64,000 bases of DNA from Flavobacterium fluviatile (GCF_010645065.1 NZ_JAADZW010000020.1:1-64000), one strand, 5' to 3'; positions 8,998-17,540 are shown, counted from the first letter of the stretch. Notes: a model not told the origin generated them from the sequence alone. Numbers and translations are program-made.

Positions 8998-11001
8998 TTA
9001 GTTTGAATTGAAAAATCGAACTGTTACAAAAAAGTTTCTGCCTTCTTCGGGATAACCTTCGACAAGACTGTAATTTCTATCGGATATATTATTAATTCCG
9101 GCATCAATGCTTACATATTTTAGCACTTTAGTGGAAACAAAACCGTTCAGAAGTGTATAATCCGGAACGCTGATGCCATAACTTGTGCTGTAACGGGAAG
9201 AATTAAACTCAGTATTAGCTATTAATTTTAATGCTTCCAATGGAGCATATTCAACTGTTCCTATGACTTTTGTATTCGGAACATCGGTAAAATGAACAGC
9301 CGGATTGGTTATGTTTTTTCTTTCAAGATAAGTATAATTGGCAGTAATAATTAATTTTTGAATTGGCGTATAACTCAATTGTGCTTCAATTCCTTTGTAT
9401 TCGGCTTCGCCAAAATTCTGCATCTGCGATTTTCCGGGCTCTACATTGCTTATACTCAAAATAACATTGGTTAATGAACTATAAAAAATAGCGGTTTGAA
9501 AGTTTAGTTTCCCGAAAAACTGAACGTTGTAATTCAATTCATAATTCAAAGCCGTTTCAGGTTTCAGATCCGGATTTGGGATCGCAGTTCCCATTCGGTA
9601 CGAATAACGGTCTTTGATGGTTGCAAATCGTGTTTTTTGCGAAACGCTTGCGCCTAATTTTTGTAATTCCGTAAACTGATAAAACAATCCTATTTGTGCA
9701 TTGAGCGCCTCGCTTTTTCCTGCATTGGGATAGTCCGAAATTGCTTTTGTGGTACTGTTGTAATCCTGCGCCTGTTTGTTTTCTCTGGAGTTATAACTTA
9801 CTCCCGGAATTACCGTAAATTTAGCTGTTACTTTATAAATGTCTTCTAAACCAATAGTGATTGTTTGATCATCAAATCGGCGAACCGGCTCACCTGCATT
9901 GTTTTCCCGGTGTACATCTTCTTTGAACTGAACGGCAAATTTCAGCGTGTTTTTAGGAATAAAACGGCTTTCGTATTCCAGATTTGCTCCATAAGTATAA
10001 TCGTCATAAAAACTCTGAAAAGCATAAGGTTTTGTGATTGAGGTATAATTTGCATCATCATAACTAATCAGTAAATTTTTGAATTTATCATAATACAATC
10101 TTGTCTTGAAATTGTTTTTGTCATTCAGATGGGTGTTCGAAATAAAATAAATACTTTCCTTATCCCAGTTTGGCCATTGCCAGTAACGAGGCCTGGCTAA
10201 TAATGAATTTTGAGTGTCACTTCCTGCATATACAGGATTTCCTTTTTCGCCCTTCTGATTGATGTAGCCTAAAGCATATTCACTGTTTTTATTTGGCGTC
10301 CAGCCTATCTTTATACTAACTTTTTGGTCAGTACGATACAAATTGTCTCTTTCTTTTCCGTCTTCATTTTTCATCGGAACAAAATCTTTCGACATTTGAT
10401 AATACTTTCTGTCTAAATAAGACAAACCTCCCTGAACGTAAAACTTACCCAAATTTGTACCAATATTAAGATTGCTTCTTTGGCCATCAGTATCAATTAA
10501 TCCTAACGAACCATCAAATTCAAACTTTTTGGTTGGTTTTCTGGAAACTAAATTGATAGCTCCTCCCAATGAATTCGGACCATAGATAATAGATGAAAAT
10601 CCTTTGGAAACAGTAATTGCTGCAAGATCAAAAGTGGTAAACCGGGCCAGATCGACATAACCATCATAAGGGACATAAACCGGAATTCCGTCCATATAAA
10701 CGGGAACTTGCCTCAAATCAAACCCACGAATGGTAACCATTGATTCGTTTCTTGAGCCAGATGCGGTCAGATTAATTCCCGGAAGCAGATTTAAGGCTCT
10801 GGAAACTTCCATTTTGTTTTGGGATTCCATTGTTTTGGAGGTAACCCTGTTTGTAGTTTCCTGATTCTGATGATTCGTGACAATCACTTCTCCCAGTTTG
10901 AAAATATTTGTTTTTTTAATTGAATCAGTTGATGCAGGATTGTTTTGCTGACTGAATCCGAGTATCGAAAAAAGTAGAAAAAGAGTGGTTTTTAATTTCA
11001 T
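8998..11001 (-). CDS. TonB-dependent receptor of the ModE-linked locus
   Basis: A 667-residue outer-membrane receptor with an 18-residue signal peptide (MKLKTTLFLLFSILGFSQ). The plug domain comes directly after it (EVIVTNHQNQ, SRALNLLPGINLTASG, VTIRGFDLRQVPVYMDGIPV), followed by a beta-barrel ending in aromatic FFVTVRFF. It lacks the N-terminal carboxypeptidase-like domain common in Bacteroidota SusC proteins, so it resembles metal-chelate or cofactor receptors. Substrate is not determinable from sequence. Placement between a ModE-type regulator and a molybdopterin-fold lipoprotein suggests a molybdenum, tungsten or cofactor ligand; this is inference. Confidence 0.85.
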   Translation of the reverse strand: MKLKTTLFLLFSILGFSQQNNPASTDSIKKTNIFKLGEVIVTNHQNQETTNRVTSKTMESQNKMEVSRALNLLPGINLTASGSRNESMVTIRGFDLRQVPVYMDGIPVYVPYDGYVDLARFTTFDLAAITVSKGFSSIIYGPNSLGGAINLVSRKPTKKFEFDGSLGLIDTDGQRSNLNIGTNLGKFYVQGGLSYLDRKYYQMSKDFVPMKNEDGKERDNLYRTDQKVSIKIGWTPNKNSEYALGYINQKGEKGNPVYAGSDTQNSLLARPRYWQWPNWDKESIYFISNTHLNDKNNFKTRLYYDKFKNLLISYDDANYTSITKPYAFQSFYDDYTYGANLEYESRFIPKNTLKFAVQFKEDVHRENNAGEPVRRFDDQTITIGLEDIYKVTAKFTVIPGVSYNSRENKQAQDYNSTTKAISDYPNAGKSEALNAQIGLFYQFTELQKLGASVSQKTRFATIKDRYSYRMGTAIPNPDLKPETALNYELNYNVQFFGKLNFQTAIFYSSLTNVILSISNVEPGKSQMQNFGEAEYKGIEAQLSYTPIQKLIITANYTYLERKNITNPAVHFTDVPNTKVIGTVEYAPLEALKLIANTEFNSSRYSTSYGISVPDYTLLNGFVSTKVLKYVSIDAGINNISDRNYSLVEGYPEEGRNFFVTVRFFNSN

Positions 11002-11017
11002 AATTTAGAAAACAATT

Positions 11018-11114
11018 CAGTGTGTTTAAAAATGAATACTGATGATTTGAATTTGGTTTTAGTTATAGGATTTAGTTTTTTATACCTCAGTATGTTTTGA
11101 AATGAATAGTGCTG
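11018..11114. promoter_or_regulatory. 27-bp direct repeats upstream of the TonB receptor
   Basis: Two imperfect 27-bp direct copies at 11018-11044 and 11088-11114 (22 of 27 positions equal, 70-bp period) fill the gap between the ModE-like gene and the TonB receptor. They may be operator sites or a small duplication; I cannot tell which. Confidence 0.4.
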
Positions 11115-11123
11115 TTTAAATTT

Positions 11124-11471
11124 TTAAAATTTCAGATTTTGAGTTTCTTTGATGGCAAAATCTTTAATTCGCTTTTCGACTTCATAAAAAACAACAATTG
11201 CTTTTTCACCTGCTTCAGTCAGTCGGGCACCACCTCCGCCTTTTCCGCCGAGAAGTTTTACCACTAAAGGAGTTTCTGCACGTCGGTTCATTTCTTCAAC
11301 CAGCTGCCAGGCCTGACGATACGCCATTTTCATTTCTTTTGCAGCATTGGTAATCGATCCGGTTTTTTTGATATTTTCAAGAAGCCAGATTTTACCAATA
11401 CCCAAAAACGGACCATCAGATTCTTCAATCCAAAGCCGGACCTCGACATTGTATTTTTTATTCTCACTCAT
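11124..11471 (-). CDS. ModE-type winged-helix transcriptional regulator (DNA-binding domain only)
   Basis: A 115-residue regulator matching the N-terminal domain of ModE: helix-turn-helix SITNAAKEMKMAYRQAWQLV and the signature wing loop LLGGKGGGGARLTEAGEKA. The C-terminal TOBE (molybdate-binding) domains of E. coli ModE are absent, so sensing may be indirect or by another mode. It is the first gene of a minus-strand run followed by the TonB receptor and the molybdopterin-fold lipoprotein. Perfect palindromes lie 29 and 85 bases upstream of its start codon, in the divergent gap with leuS, and are candidate binding sites for it. Confidence 0.9.
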   Translation of the reverse strand: MSENKKYNVEVRLWIEESDGPFLGIGKIWLLENIKKTGSITNAAKEMKMAYRQAWQLVEEMNRRAETPLVVKLLGGKGGGGARLTEAGEKAIVVFYEVEKRIKDFAIKETQNLKF

Positions 11472-11499
11472 TGATGCAGATTTAAAGAGAAACTTTTTT

Positions 11500-11575
11500 G
11501 ATAATCGATTATCTTATATACGTATTTACAATGCAATATTAAGTATTTTTACGTAAACAAAATACGTATTTTGTT
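11500..11575. promoter_or_regulatory. Palindrome cluster upstream of the ModE-type gene
   Basis: Three symmetric sites occur in 76 bases. A perfect 14-bp palindrome GATAATCGATTATC is at 11500-11513. An ATACGTAT core is at 11518-11525. A perfect 20-bp palindrome AACAAAATACGTATTTTGTT is at 11556-11575. The two ATACGTAT cores are centred 44 bp apart, close to four helical turns, which would place bound dimers on the same DNA face. Location between the divergent ModE-type and leuS genes suggests operators for the regulator. Confidence 0.6.
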
Positions 11576-11707
11576 ATTTTATTTGTTTGTCAGTGAAATA
11601 GCTTTGCAACAAGCCACAATAAATGTAAATTTGCGCTCTTATAATTAAGCGACAAAGAGAGGAAAGCCTCAGAACCTTTGCAACTTAGAACCTTAGTACC
11701 TTTAGAG

Positions 11708-14700
11708 ATGAAATACAATCCAAACGAAATTGACGCCAAATGGCAAAAATATTGGGCAGAAAATCAAACTTTTGCAGCAAAAAATAACTCCGAAAAGCCA
11801 AAACATTATGTTCTAGATATGTTTCCTTATCCTTCAGGAGCAGGATTGCACGTTGGGCATCCGCTGGGTTATATTGCTTCAGATGTGTATTCTCGTTTCA
11901 AAAGACATCAGGGCTTCAATGTTTTGCATCCAATGGGTTACGACAGTTTTGGATTACCGGCTGAGCAGTACGCCATTCAGACAGGTCAGCGTCCGGAAGA
12001 TACAACCCGCGTAAATATTGACGGTGGTGTGGATAAAGAAGGTAAGCAAATTGCGGGTTACAGAAAACAATTAGATAAAATCGGTTTTTCTTTTGACTGG
12101 GCACGTGAAGTTCGTACCTCAAATCCGGATTATTACAAACATACACAATGGATTTTTATTCAGTTATTCAATTCCTGGTACAATAAAGATTCAGATAAAG
12201 CCGAGGATATTTCAAATTTGGTTTCTATTTTCGAAAAAGAAGGAAATGCTAGTGTTAATGCAGTTTGCGATGATGCTGTAGAAGCATTTACGTCTATTGA
12301 ATGGAACGCTTTCGCGAAAGAACAACAGGAGAAAATCTTACTTCGATACCGATTAACGTATCTGGCAGAAACAGAAGTAAACTGGTGTCCTGGTCTGGGA
12401 ACTGTTCTGGCAAATGACGAAATTGTAAACGGAGTTTCAGAGCGTGGAGGCTTTCCTGTTATAAGAAAAAAAATGACACAATGGAGTATGCGAATTTCTG
12501 CTTATGCCGAACGCCTGCTTCAGGGTCTAAATGATATCGACTGGAGTGAGTCTATAAAAGAGTCTCAAAGAAACTGGATTGGAAAATCTGTGGGGGCGAT
12601 GGTTAAGTTTAAAGTCCTTAGTCCAGAGTCCTTAGTCCAGAGTGAAACTGAGGACTTAGGACTAGGAACTAAGGACTCTTTTATTGAAGTTTTCACTACT
12701 CGTCCTGATACTATTTTCGGAGTAACTTTTATGACTTTGGCACCGGAACACGATTTGGTAGCTAAAATTACAACTCCGGAACAAAAAACAGAAGTTGAGG
12801 CATACATCGAAAAAACGGCAAAACGTTCTGAACGTGAGCGTATGGCCGATGTAAAAACCATTTCGGGAGTATTTACAGGAGCTTATGCTGAACATCCGTT
12901 TACAAAAGAAGCTATTCCGGTTTGGATTGGTGATTACGTTTTAGCAGGTTACGGCACTGGCGCTGTAATGGCGGTTCCTTGCGGTGATGAAAGAGATTAT
13001 GCTTTTGCTAATTTCTTTAAAGGCCAAAACGGAATGCAGGAAATCAAAAACATTTTCGCAAATGTGGATATTTCTGAAGCCGCTTACGGATCAAAAGACA
13101 ACGTTGAAATTGCCAATTCTGATTTCTTAAACGGATTAAATTATAAAGAGGCTACTAAAAAAGCAATCGAAAAATTAGAAGAAATTGGTCAGGGAACCGG
13201 AAAAACAAATTACCGTTTGCGTGACGCTGTTTTTTCTCGTCAGCGTTATTGGGGTGAACCGTTCCCGGTTTATTATGTAAATGGATTGCCAAAAATGATC
13301 GATGCACAGCATTTGCCGATTATTCTGCCGGAAGTAGAAAAGTATTTGCCAACAGAAGACGGATTGCCGCCATTAGGAAACGCTGCGGTTTGGGCTTGGG
13401 ACAATGTTCAGTGTTCAGTTGTTAGTACTCAGTTGATTGACAATGTCACTATTTTTCCTCTTGAATTAAACACTATGCCAGGTTGGGCGGGAAGTTCATG
13501 GTATTGGATGCGTTATATGGATGCGCACAATGAAAACGAATTTGCATCTAAAGAAGCTTTGGCTTACTGGGAAAATGTAGATTTATACATTGGAGGAAGC
13601 GAACACGCTACAGGTCACTTATTGTATTCTCGTTTCTGGAATAAATTCTTAAAAGATAAAGGTTTTGCTCCAACCGAAGAACCATTCAAAAAACTGATCA
13701 ATCAGGGGATGATTTTGGGAGAAGGTGCTTATATACACGAGCTTAAATTAAGTTTTAAATGGCATTATACTGAAGGAGTTCATGAAATTGGTGAAAATGA
13801 AAGAATTTCAGAAATTTTTCAAGAAAGTATTCCTAAGATTTTAATCTCTTATAATGGTGAAGATGGAACAGATTTTAAAAAACTTGATGATTGGTTGAAT
13901 TCTTCGGAAATTTTTAAAGATATAAGAGATAACTATTTTTCTAAAATTGAATCTGAATTTCCTAATTCAAACATAACTGAAGAAGATAAAAAAATATGGG
14001 TTTCGAGTATTCAAGATATACGTTTAGATATAAATCTTCTGAAATTTGGAACAAATGATTTAGATATTGAAAGATTTAGAAATGCTCCATATTATAAAGA
14101 TTTCTCAAATGCATTAATAATTGATAGAGAAGGAAAACTCACCGATAAATATACATGTAAAAGAGAAATAGGTAAAATGTCAAAGAGCTGGCTTAACGTA
14201 GTAACGCCAGATGATATTTGTGCAGAATACGGTGCTGACACATTACGTTTATACGAAATGTTCTTAGGTCCGTTAGAACAGGCAAAACCATGGAATACTG
14301 CTGGAATTTCGGGAGTTTTTGGTTTCCTGAAAAAATTATGGAGATTGTATTTTGATGATAACGGTTTAATCGTAAACAACGACGAACCAACAAAAGACAA
14401 CTTGAAATCGTTGCATAAAACCATCAAAAAAGTAGCAGAAGATATCGAGAATTTCTCTTTCAATACTTCGGTTTCTCAGTTTATGATTTGTGTGAATGAA
14501 TTGTCTTCTCAAAACTGTCATTCACGTGCAATCTTAGAGCCATTAGCAATTTTGGTTTCGCCTTACGCACCTCACATTGCTGAAGAATTATGGTCGCAGT
14601 TAGGACACACCACTTCAATTTCTGAAGTGGCTTTCCCAATTTTTGAAGAAAAACATTTGATTGAAACCAATAAAGAATATCCGGTTTCTTTCAACGGAAA

Positions 14701-14854
14701 AATGCGTTTCACCATCGAATTGCCTTTGGATTTAACCGCAGCACAAATTGAAGAAATCATAATGAAAGACGAAAGAACGCAAAAACAATTAGATGGCAGA
14801 ACGCCAAATAAAGTGATTATTGTTCCTGGAAAGATCATCAATTTGGTAGGATAA
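11708..14854 (+). CDS. leuS: Leucyl-tRNA synthetase
   Basis: A 1048-residue class I leucine-tRNA ligase. The start at 11708 gives MKYNPNEIDAKWQKYW; an upstream in-frame ATG adds ten unlike residues read from repeat-like sequence. Visible are the HVGHPLGY (HIGH) site, the editing domain with FTTRPDTIFGVTFMTLAPEHD, the GSSWYWMRYMDAHN region, IGGSEHATGHLLYSRFWNKF, and KMSKSWLNVVTPDD. It appears longer than I expect for the family, and three places look unusual. A roughly 20-residue insert encoded by repeat DNA is near 12613-12678, a short one is near 13405-13435, and a divergent AT-rich block of about 150 residues lies between LINQGMILG and the KMSKS loop. The frame stays open throughout. Confidence 0.95.
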   Translation: MKYNPNEIDAKWQKYWAENQTFAAKNNSEKPKHYVLDMFPYPSGAGLHVGHPLGYIASDVYSRFKRHQGFNVLHPMGYDSFGLPAEQYAIQTGQRPEDTTRVNIDGGVDKEGKQIAGYRKQLDKIGFSFDWAREVRTSNPDYYKHTQWIFIQLFNSWYNKDSDKAEDISNLVSIFEKEGNASVNAVCDDAVEAFTSIEWNAFAKEQQEKILLRYRLTYLAETEVNWCPGLGTVLANDEIVNGVSERGGFPVIRKKMTQWSMRISAYAERLLQGLNDIDWSESIKESQRNWIGKSVGAMVKFKVLSPESLVQSETEDLGLGTKDSFIEVFTTRPDTIFGVTFMTLAPEHDLVAKITTPEQKTEVEAYIEKTAKRSERERMADVKTISGVFTGAYAEHPFTKEAIPVWIGDYVLAGYGTGAVMAVPCGDERDYAFANFFKGQNGMQEIKNIFANVDISEAAYGSKDNVEIANSDFLNGLNYKEATKKAIEKLEEIGQGTGKTNYRLRDAVFSRQRYWGEPFPVYYVNGLPKMIDAQHLPIILPEVEKYLPTEDGLPPLGNAAVWAWDNVQCSVVSTQLIDNVTIFPLELNTMPGWAGSSWYWMRYMDAHNENEFASKEALAYWENVDLYIGGSEHATGHLLYSRFWNKFLKDKGFAPTEEPFKKLINQGMILGEGAYIHELKLSFKWHYTEGVHEIGENERISEIFQESIPKILISYNGEDGTDFKKLDDWLNSSEIFKDIRDNYFSKIESEFPNSNITEEDKKIWVSSIQDIRLDINLLKFGTNDLDIERFRNAPYYKDFSNALIIDREGKLTDKYTCKREIGKMSKSWLNVVTPDDICAEYGADTLRLYEMFLGPLEQAKPWNTAGISGVFGFLKKLWRLYFDDNGLIVNNDEPTKDNLKSLHKTIKKVAEDIENFSFNTSVSQFMICVNELSSQNCHSRAILEPLAILVSPYAPHIAEELWSQLGHTTSISEVAFPIFEEKHLIETNKEYPVSFNGKMRFTIELPLDLTAAQIEEIIMKDERTQKQLDGRTPNKVIIVPGKIINLVG
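12613..12678. repeat. In-frame repeat insert inside leuS
   Basis: Two tandem copies of GTCCTTAGTCCAGA (12614-12627 and 12628-12641) are followed by inverted GGACTTAGGACT and GGAACTAAGGACTC, making an imperfect hairpin. It is read in frame as about 20 residues (SPESLVQSETEDLGLGTKDS) between the conserved blocks GAMVKFKV and IEVFTTRPDT. It looks like an intergenic-type repeat that landed in the coding region without breaking it. Confidence 0.65.
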
Positions 14855-14873
14855 CCAAATAATTCCAATATTT

Positions 14874-14918
14874 AAAATTCCAAATTCCAATTTTGCGATT
14901 GGAGTTTGGAATTTTTTT
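14874..14918 (+). terminator. leuS terminator made from AATTCCAA repeat
   Basis: AAAATTCCAAATTCCAAT at 14874-14891 pairs with 14898-14915 over 18 bp with one U-G pair, followed by T's. The wobble pair is stable only in the plus-strand transcript, in agreement with leuS direction. Confidence 0.8.
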
Positions 14919-15290
14919 GCGCCTTATTTGTCATCCTGAGCGGAGTCGAAGGACTTTTTACGTTATGAAGGTCTTCGACTCCGCTCAGACTGACACAAAT
15001 GAGTATAAAACGATTAAAAAAAGTCTTTGTAAAACACCGCATAGTTTGTCGTTCCTCGGGAATGACAACATTGAGCAAAAAAAAACTTACGTTATTAGCG
15101 TAAACCCTCATGTATTTTGCGGTTAAAAACACAATCCAATATTAGAATTTAGATTTTATGTTTTAATCAAAATAAAAGAATTCACAATTAAAATCTAAAG
15201 TTGAGTGTCATTTTGGCATTTTACAAAAATGGTTCGTAAATTGTTGTGACTTTTGACAAGACAAAACATAAACTAATAAAATATAAAATC
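14919..15290. repeat. leuS to metallopeptidase spacer with two palindromic families
   Basis: The spacer holds a full inverted pair of the CTGAGCGGAGTCGAAGGAC family at 14930-14995 and a shorter TCGTTCCTCGGGAATGACA arm near 15050-15070, related to the elements around the GIY-YIG gene. The remaining about 200 bases up to the metallopeptidase start are AT-rich and hold no gene I can support. Confidence 0.75.
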
Positions 15291-15977
15291 ATGGGAAGCG
15301 GATATTTAATTCTTGCCGGGGCTATTATGTTATTTAGCTGGCTGGTAAGTTCAAGATTAAAAAGTAAATTCGAATTATATTCAAAACTGCAATTACAAAA
15401 CGGAATGAGCGGTCGCGAAATCGCAGAAAAAATGCTGGCTGACAATGGGATTTATGATGTTCGAGTAATTTCAACTCCGGGACAATTGACAGACCATTAC
15501 AATCCGGCGGATAAAACAGTTAATCTAAGTGAAGCAGTTTACAATCACAGAAACGCAGCTGCAGCAGCCGTAGCAGCGCACGAATGTGGCCACGCAGTAC
15601 AGCATGCCATTGGTTATGAATGGCTGACAATGCGTTCGGCATTAGTTCCAATTGTAAGTGTGGCATCCAATTATGTGCAATGGATCTTGCTCGCCGGAAT
15701 CCTGATGATCAGGACTTTTCCGCAATTATTGTTAGTTGGGATTATCATTTTTGCTGCCACAACTTTGTTTACCATCATAACATTGCCTGTTGAATACGAT
15801 GCAAGTAACAGAGCACTGGCCTGGTTAGAAAATAAACGAATGCTCACACAACAGGAGCAGGCAGGTGCAAAAGATGCCTTAAAATGGGCTGCAAGAACGT
15901 ATGTTGTAGCCGCTATTGGCTCAATTGCTACTTTGTTGTATTATATTTCGATTTACTCAGGAAGTAGGAGGAACTAA
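15291..15977 (+). CDS. Zinc metallopeptidase, neutral membrane type
   Basis: A 228-residue membrane metallopeptidase of the putative neutral zinc metallopeptidase family (Zn_peptidase_2). The start at 15291 gives MGSGYLILAGAIMLFSW with an N-terminal transmembrane helix; an in-frame ATG at 15246 would add 15 hydrophilic residues. The catalytic HECGHAVQHA motif is at about residues 100-109, followed by two more helices around IVSVASNYVQWILLAGILMI and a third near LLLVGIIIFAATTLF. The third zinc ligand is likely in PVEYDASNRALAWLE. Substrate is unknown; a membrane-protein quality-control role is an inference from the family. Confidence 0.9.
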   Translation: MGSGYLILAGAIMLFSWLVSSRLKSKFELYSKLQLQNGMSGREIAEKMLADNGIYDVRVISTPGQLTDHYNPADKTVNLSEAVYNHRNAAAAAVAAHECGHAVQHAIGYEWLTMRSALVPIVSVASNYVQWILLAGILMIRTFPQLLLVGIIIFAATTLFTIITLPVEYDASNRALAWLENKRMLTQQEQAGAKDALKWAARTYVVAAIGSIATLLYYISIYSGSRRN

Positions 15978-16018
15978 TATGACAATTGAGATAATTAGTC
16001 AATTAGATAATTTATACC

Positions 16019-16051
16019 AAACCCGACATGATTTTAAAATCTGTCGGGTTT
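16019..16051. terminator. AAACCCGACA hairpin terminator
   Basis: AAACCCGACA at 16019-16028 pairs with TGTCGGGTTT at 16042-16051, and the loop itself is palindromic (GATTTTAAAATC). Almost the same sequence occurs at 41992-42024, so this is a dispersed terminator-like repeat. It lies between the convergent metallopeptidase and Lrp genes and could serve both. Confidence 0.8.
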
Positions 16052-16104
16052 ATTGTTTATATATTTTTAAATTATCTAATTTTCAAATTGGCACATTATC
16101 TAAT

Positions 16105-16575
16105 TTACAACTGAATCTGCCTGTCAATCTGCTGGTCCAGCGAAATAAAAGTTTCAGTTCTCGAAACTCCTTCAATTGCCTGAATTTTGGTATTTAAAAG
16201 CTGCATTAGATGTTCGTTGTCACGACAGATAATTTTAATCAAAACCGACCAGTTTCCTGTGGTGTAATGGCATTCTAAAACCTCAGGGATCTTTCTCAGT
16301 TCTTTTACGGCTTCAGAATTTCGGGAAGCTTTGTCGAGATAGACACCAATAAAGGCCATGGTGTTGTAACCTAAAACTTTTGGGTTTACAGTAAATTTTG
16401 ACCCCGAAATCACACCGGATTGTTCCAGTTTTTTTAACCGCTGATGAATCGCAGCTCCCGAAATGCCTATTTTGTTGGCAATTTGAAGAATAGGTTTTCG
16501 GGCATCGTCCATAAGATAACGAAGGATTTCTTTGTCGATACCGTCAATTTCGATTAATAGCGAGTTGATTTTCAT
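16105..16575 (-). CDS. Lrp/AsnC-family transcriptional regulator
   Basis: A 156-residue regulator with the standard layout. The N-terminal helix-turn-helix is at residues about 10-60 (LDGRK-like MDDARKPILQIANKIGISGAAIHQRLKKLE), and a C-terminal RAM/AsnC effector domain follows at about 70-150 (AFIGVYLD, VLECHYTTGNWSVLIKI, TFISLDQQ). Such proteins sense amino acids and bind DNA as octamers. No amino acid gene is adjacent, so its effector is not evident. It is flanked by palindromic spacers on both sides. Confidence 0.93.
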   Translation of the reverse strand: MKINSLLIEIDGIDKEILRYLMDDARKPILQIANKIGISGAAIHQRLKKLEQSGVISGSKFTVNPKVLGYNTMAFIGVYLDKASRNSEAVKELRKIPEVLECHYTTGNWSVLIKIICRDNEHLMQLLNTKIQAIEGVSRTETFISLDQQIDRQIQL

Positions 16576-16715
16576 AACTTGAAATTTGAAACTAATTCTT
16601 ATGATTTTGGTTTAAAGCAGAAATCAAATGTAGTTAAAATGCCCTGAAAAAGAAAATTCTAATATTGTTTAAATTCCAAATCTCAAATTCCAAAGAGATA
16701 GGATTGTTGTAAAAT

Positions 16716-16758
16716 AAAAATTCCAAATCCCAATTATTAAGCTGGAATTTGGAATTTT
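16716..16758 (-). terminator. hemD-side terminator made from AATTCCAA repeat
   Basis: On the minus strand AAAATTCCAAATTCCA pairs with TGGGATTTGGAATTTT over 16 bp with one U-G pair, followed by T's. The wobble favours the minus-strand RNA, matching the upstream gene at 16780. A further AAATTCCAAATCTC copy precedes it at about 16672-16692. Confidence 0.75.
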
Positions 16759-16779
16759 AAGATTGTATATTTTTAGAAT

Positions 16780-17529
16780 TTATTTCGCTTTATTTGCTTC
16801 AGCGATGTATTTTTCTAAAGCCATTGTCATAGAAGGAGTTTCAGGAGTCGGGGCAAGAATATCGATTCTTAAACCGTGATCTAAGGCTTCTTTTTGAGTT
16901 GTGCTTCCAAATACAGCGATTCGGGTATTGTTTTGTTTAAAATCAGGAAAGTTTTTAAACAGTGATTTTATTCCGGTTGGACTGAAAAAAGCCAAAACGT
17001 CATAATAAACATCTGCTAAATCGGATAAATCACTCATTACAGTTTTGTAAAAAATAGCTTGTGCCCAGTCTACTTTTAAACCATTTAAAGTTATAGGTGC
17101 ATCAGCATTTAATTGATCAGAAGCCGGTAATAAGAATTTTTCGTCTTTGTATTTTTTGATAAGTGGCGATAAATCTGCGAAATCTTTAGCGCCAACGTAA
17201 ATCTTACGTTTTCTGTACACTACATATTTTTGCAGATAAAAAGCAACCGCTTCAGACTGACAAAAATATTTTAATCCTTCAGGAACTTTGTAGCGCATTT
17301 CATCTGCTACCCTGAAAAAATGATCAACCGCATTTCGGCTCGTTAAAATAATTGCAGTGTAATGATTAAGATCGATTTTTTGTAATCGGATCTCTTTTGC
17401 ACTAACTCCCTCCACATGAATAAAAGGTCTGAAATCAATTTTTATTTTGTGTTTCTGTTGGAGCTCAAAGTAAGGGGAGTTTTCCACTTTAGGTTCAGGC
17501 TGTGACACCAAAATTGTTTTCACTTTCAT
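16780..17529 (-). CDS. Uroporphyrinogen-III synthase family protein
   Basis: A 249-residue HemD-fold protein: two alternating alpha/beta domains with VKTILVSQPEP at the start, AIILTSRNAVDHFFRV, then YYDVLAFFSPTGIKSLF and RIAVFGSTTQKEALDHGL. HemD cyclises hydroxymethylbilane to uroporphyrinogen III in heme synthesis. Here it pairs with a DUF4271 membrane protein gene 11 bases upstream rather than with other hem genes. That is a common flavobacterial arrangement, and it leaves open whether this copy is the main heme enzyme or a paralogue. Confidence 0.85.
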   Translation of the reverse strand: MKVKTILVSQPEPKVENSPYFELQQKHKIKIDFRPFIHVEGVSAKEIRLQKIDLNHYTAIILTSRNAVDHFFRVADEMRYKVPEGLKYFCQSEAVAFYLQKYVVYRKRKIYVGAKDFADLSPLIKKYKDEKFLLPASDQLNADAPITLNGLKVDWAQAIFYKTVMSDLSDLADVYYDVLAFFSPTGIKSLFKNFPDFKQNNTRIAVFGSTTQKEALDHGLRIDILAPTPETPSMTMALEKYIAEANKAK

Positions 17530-17540
17530 ATTATAGACAT

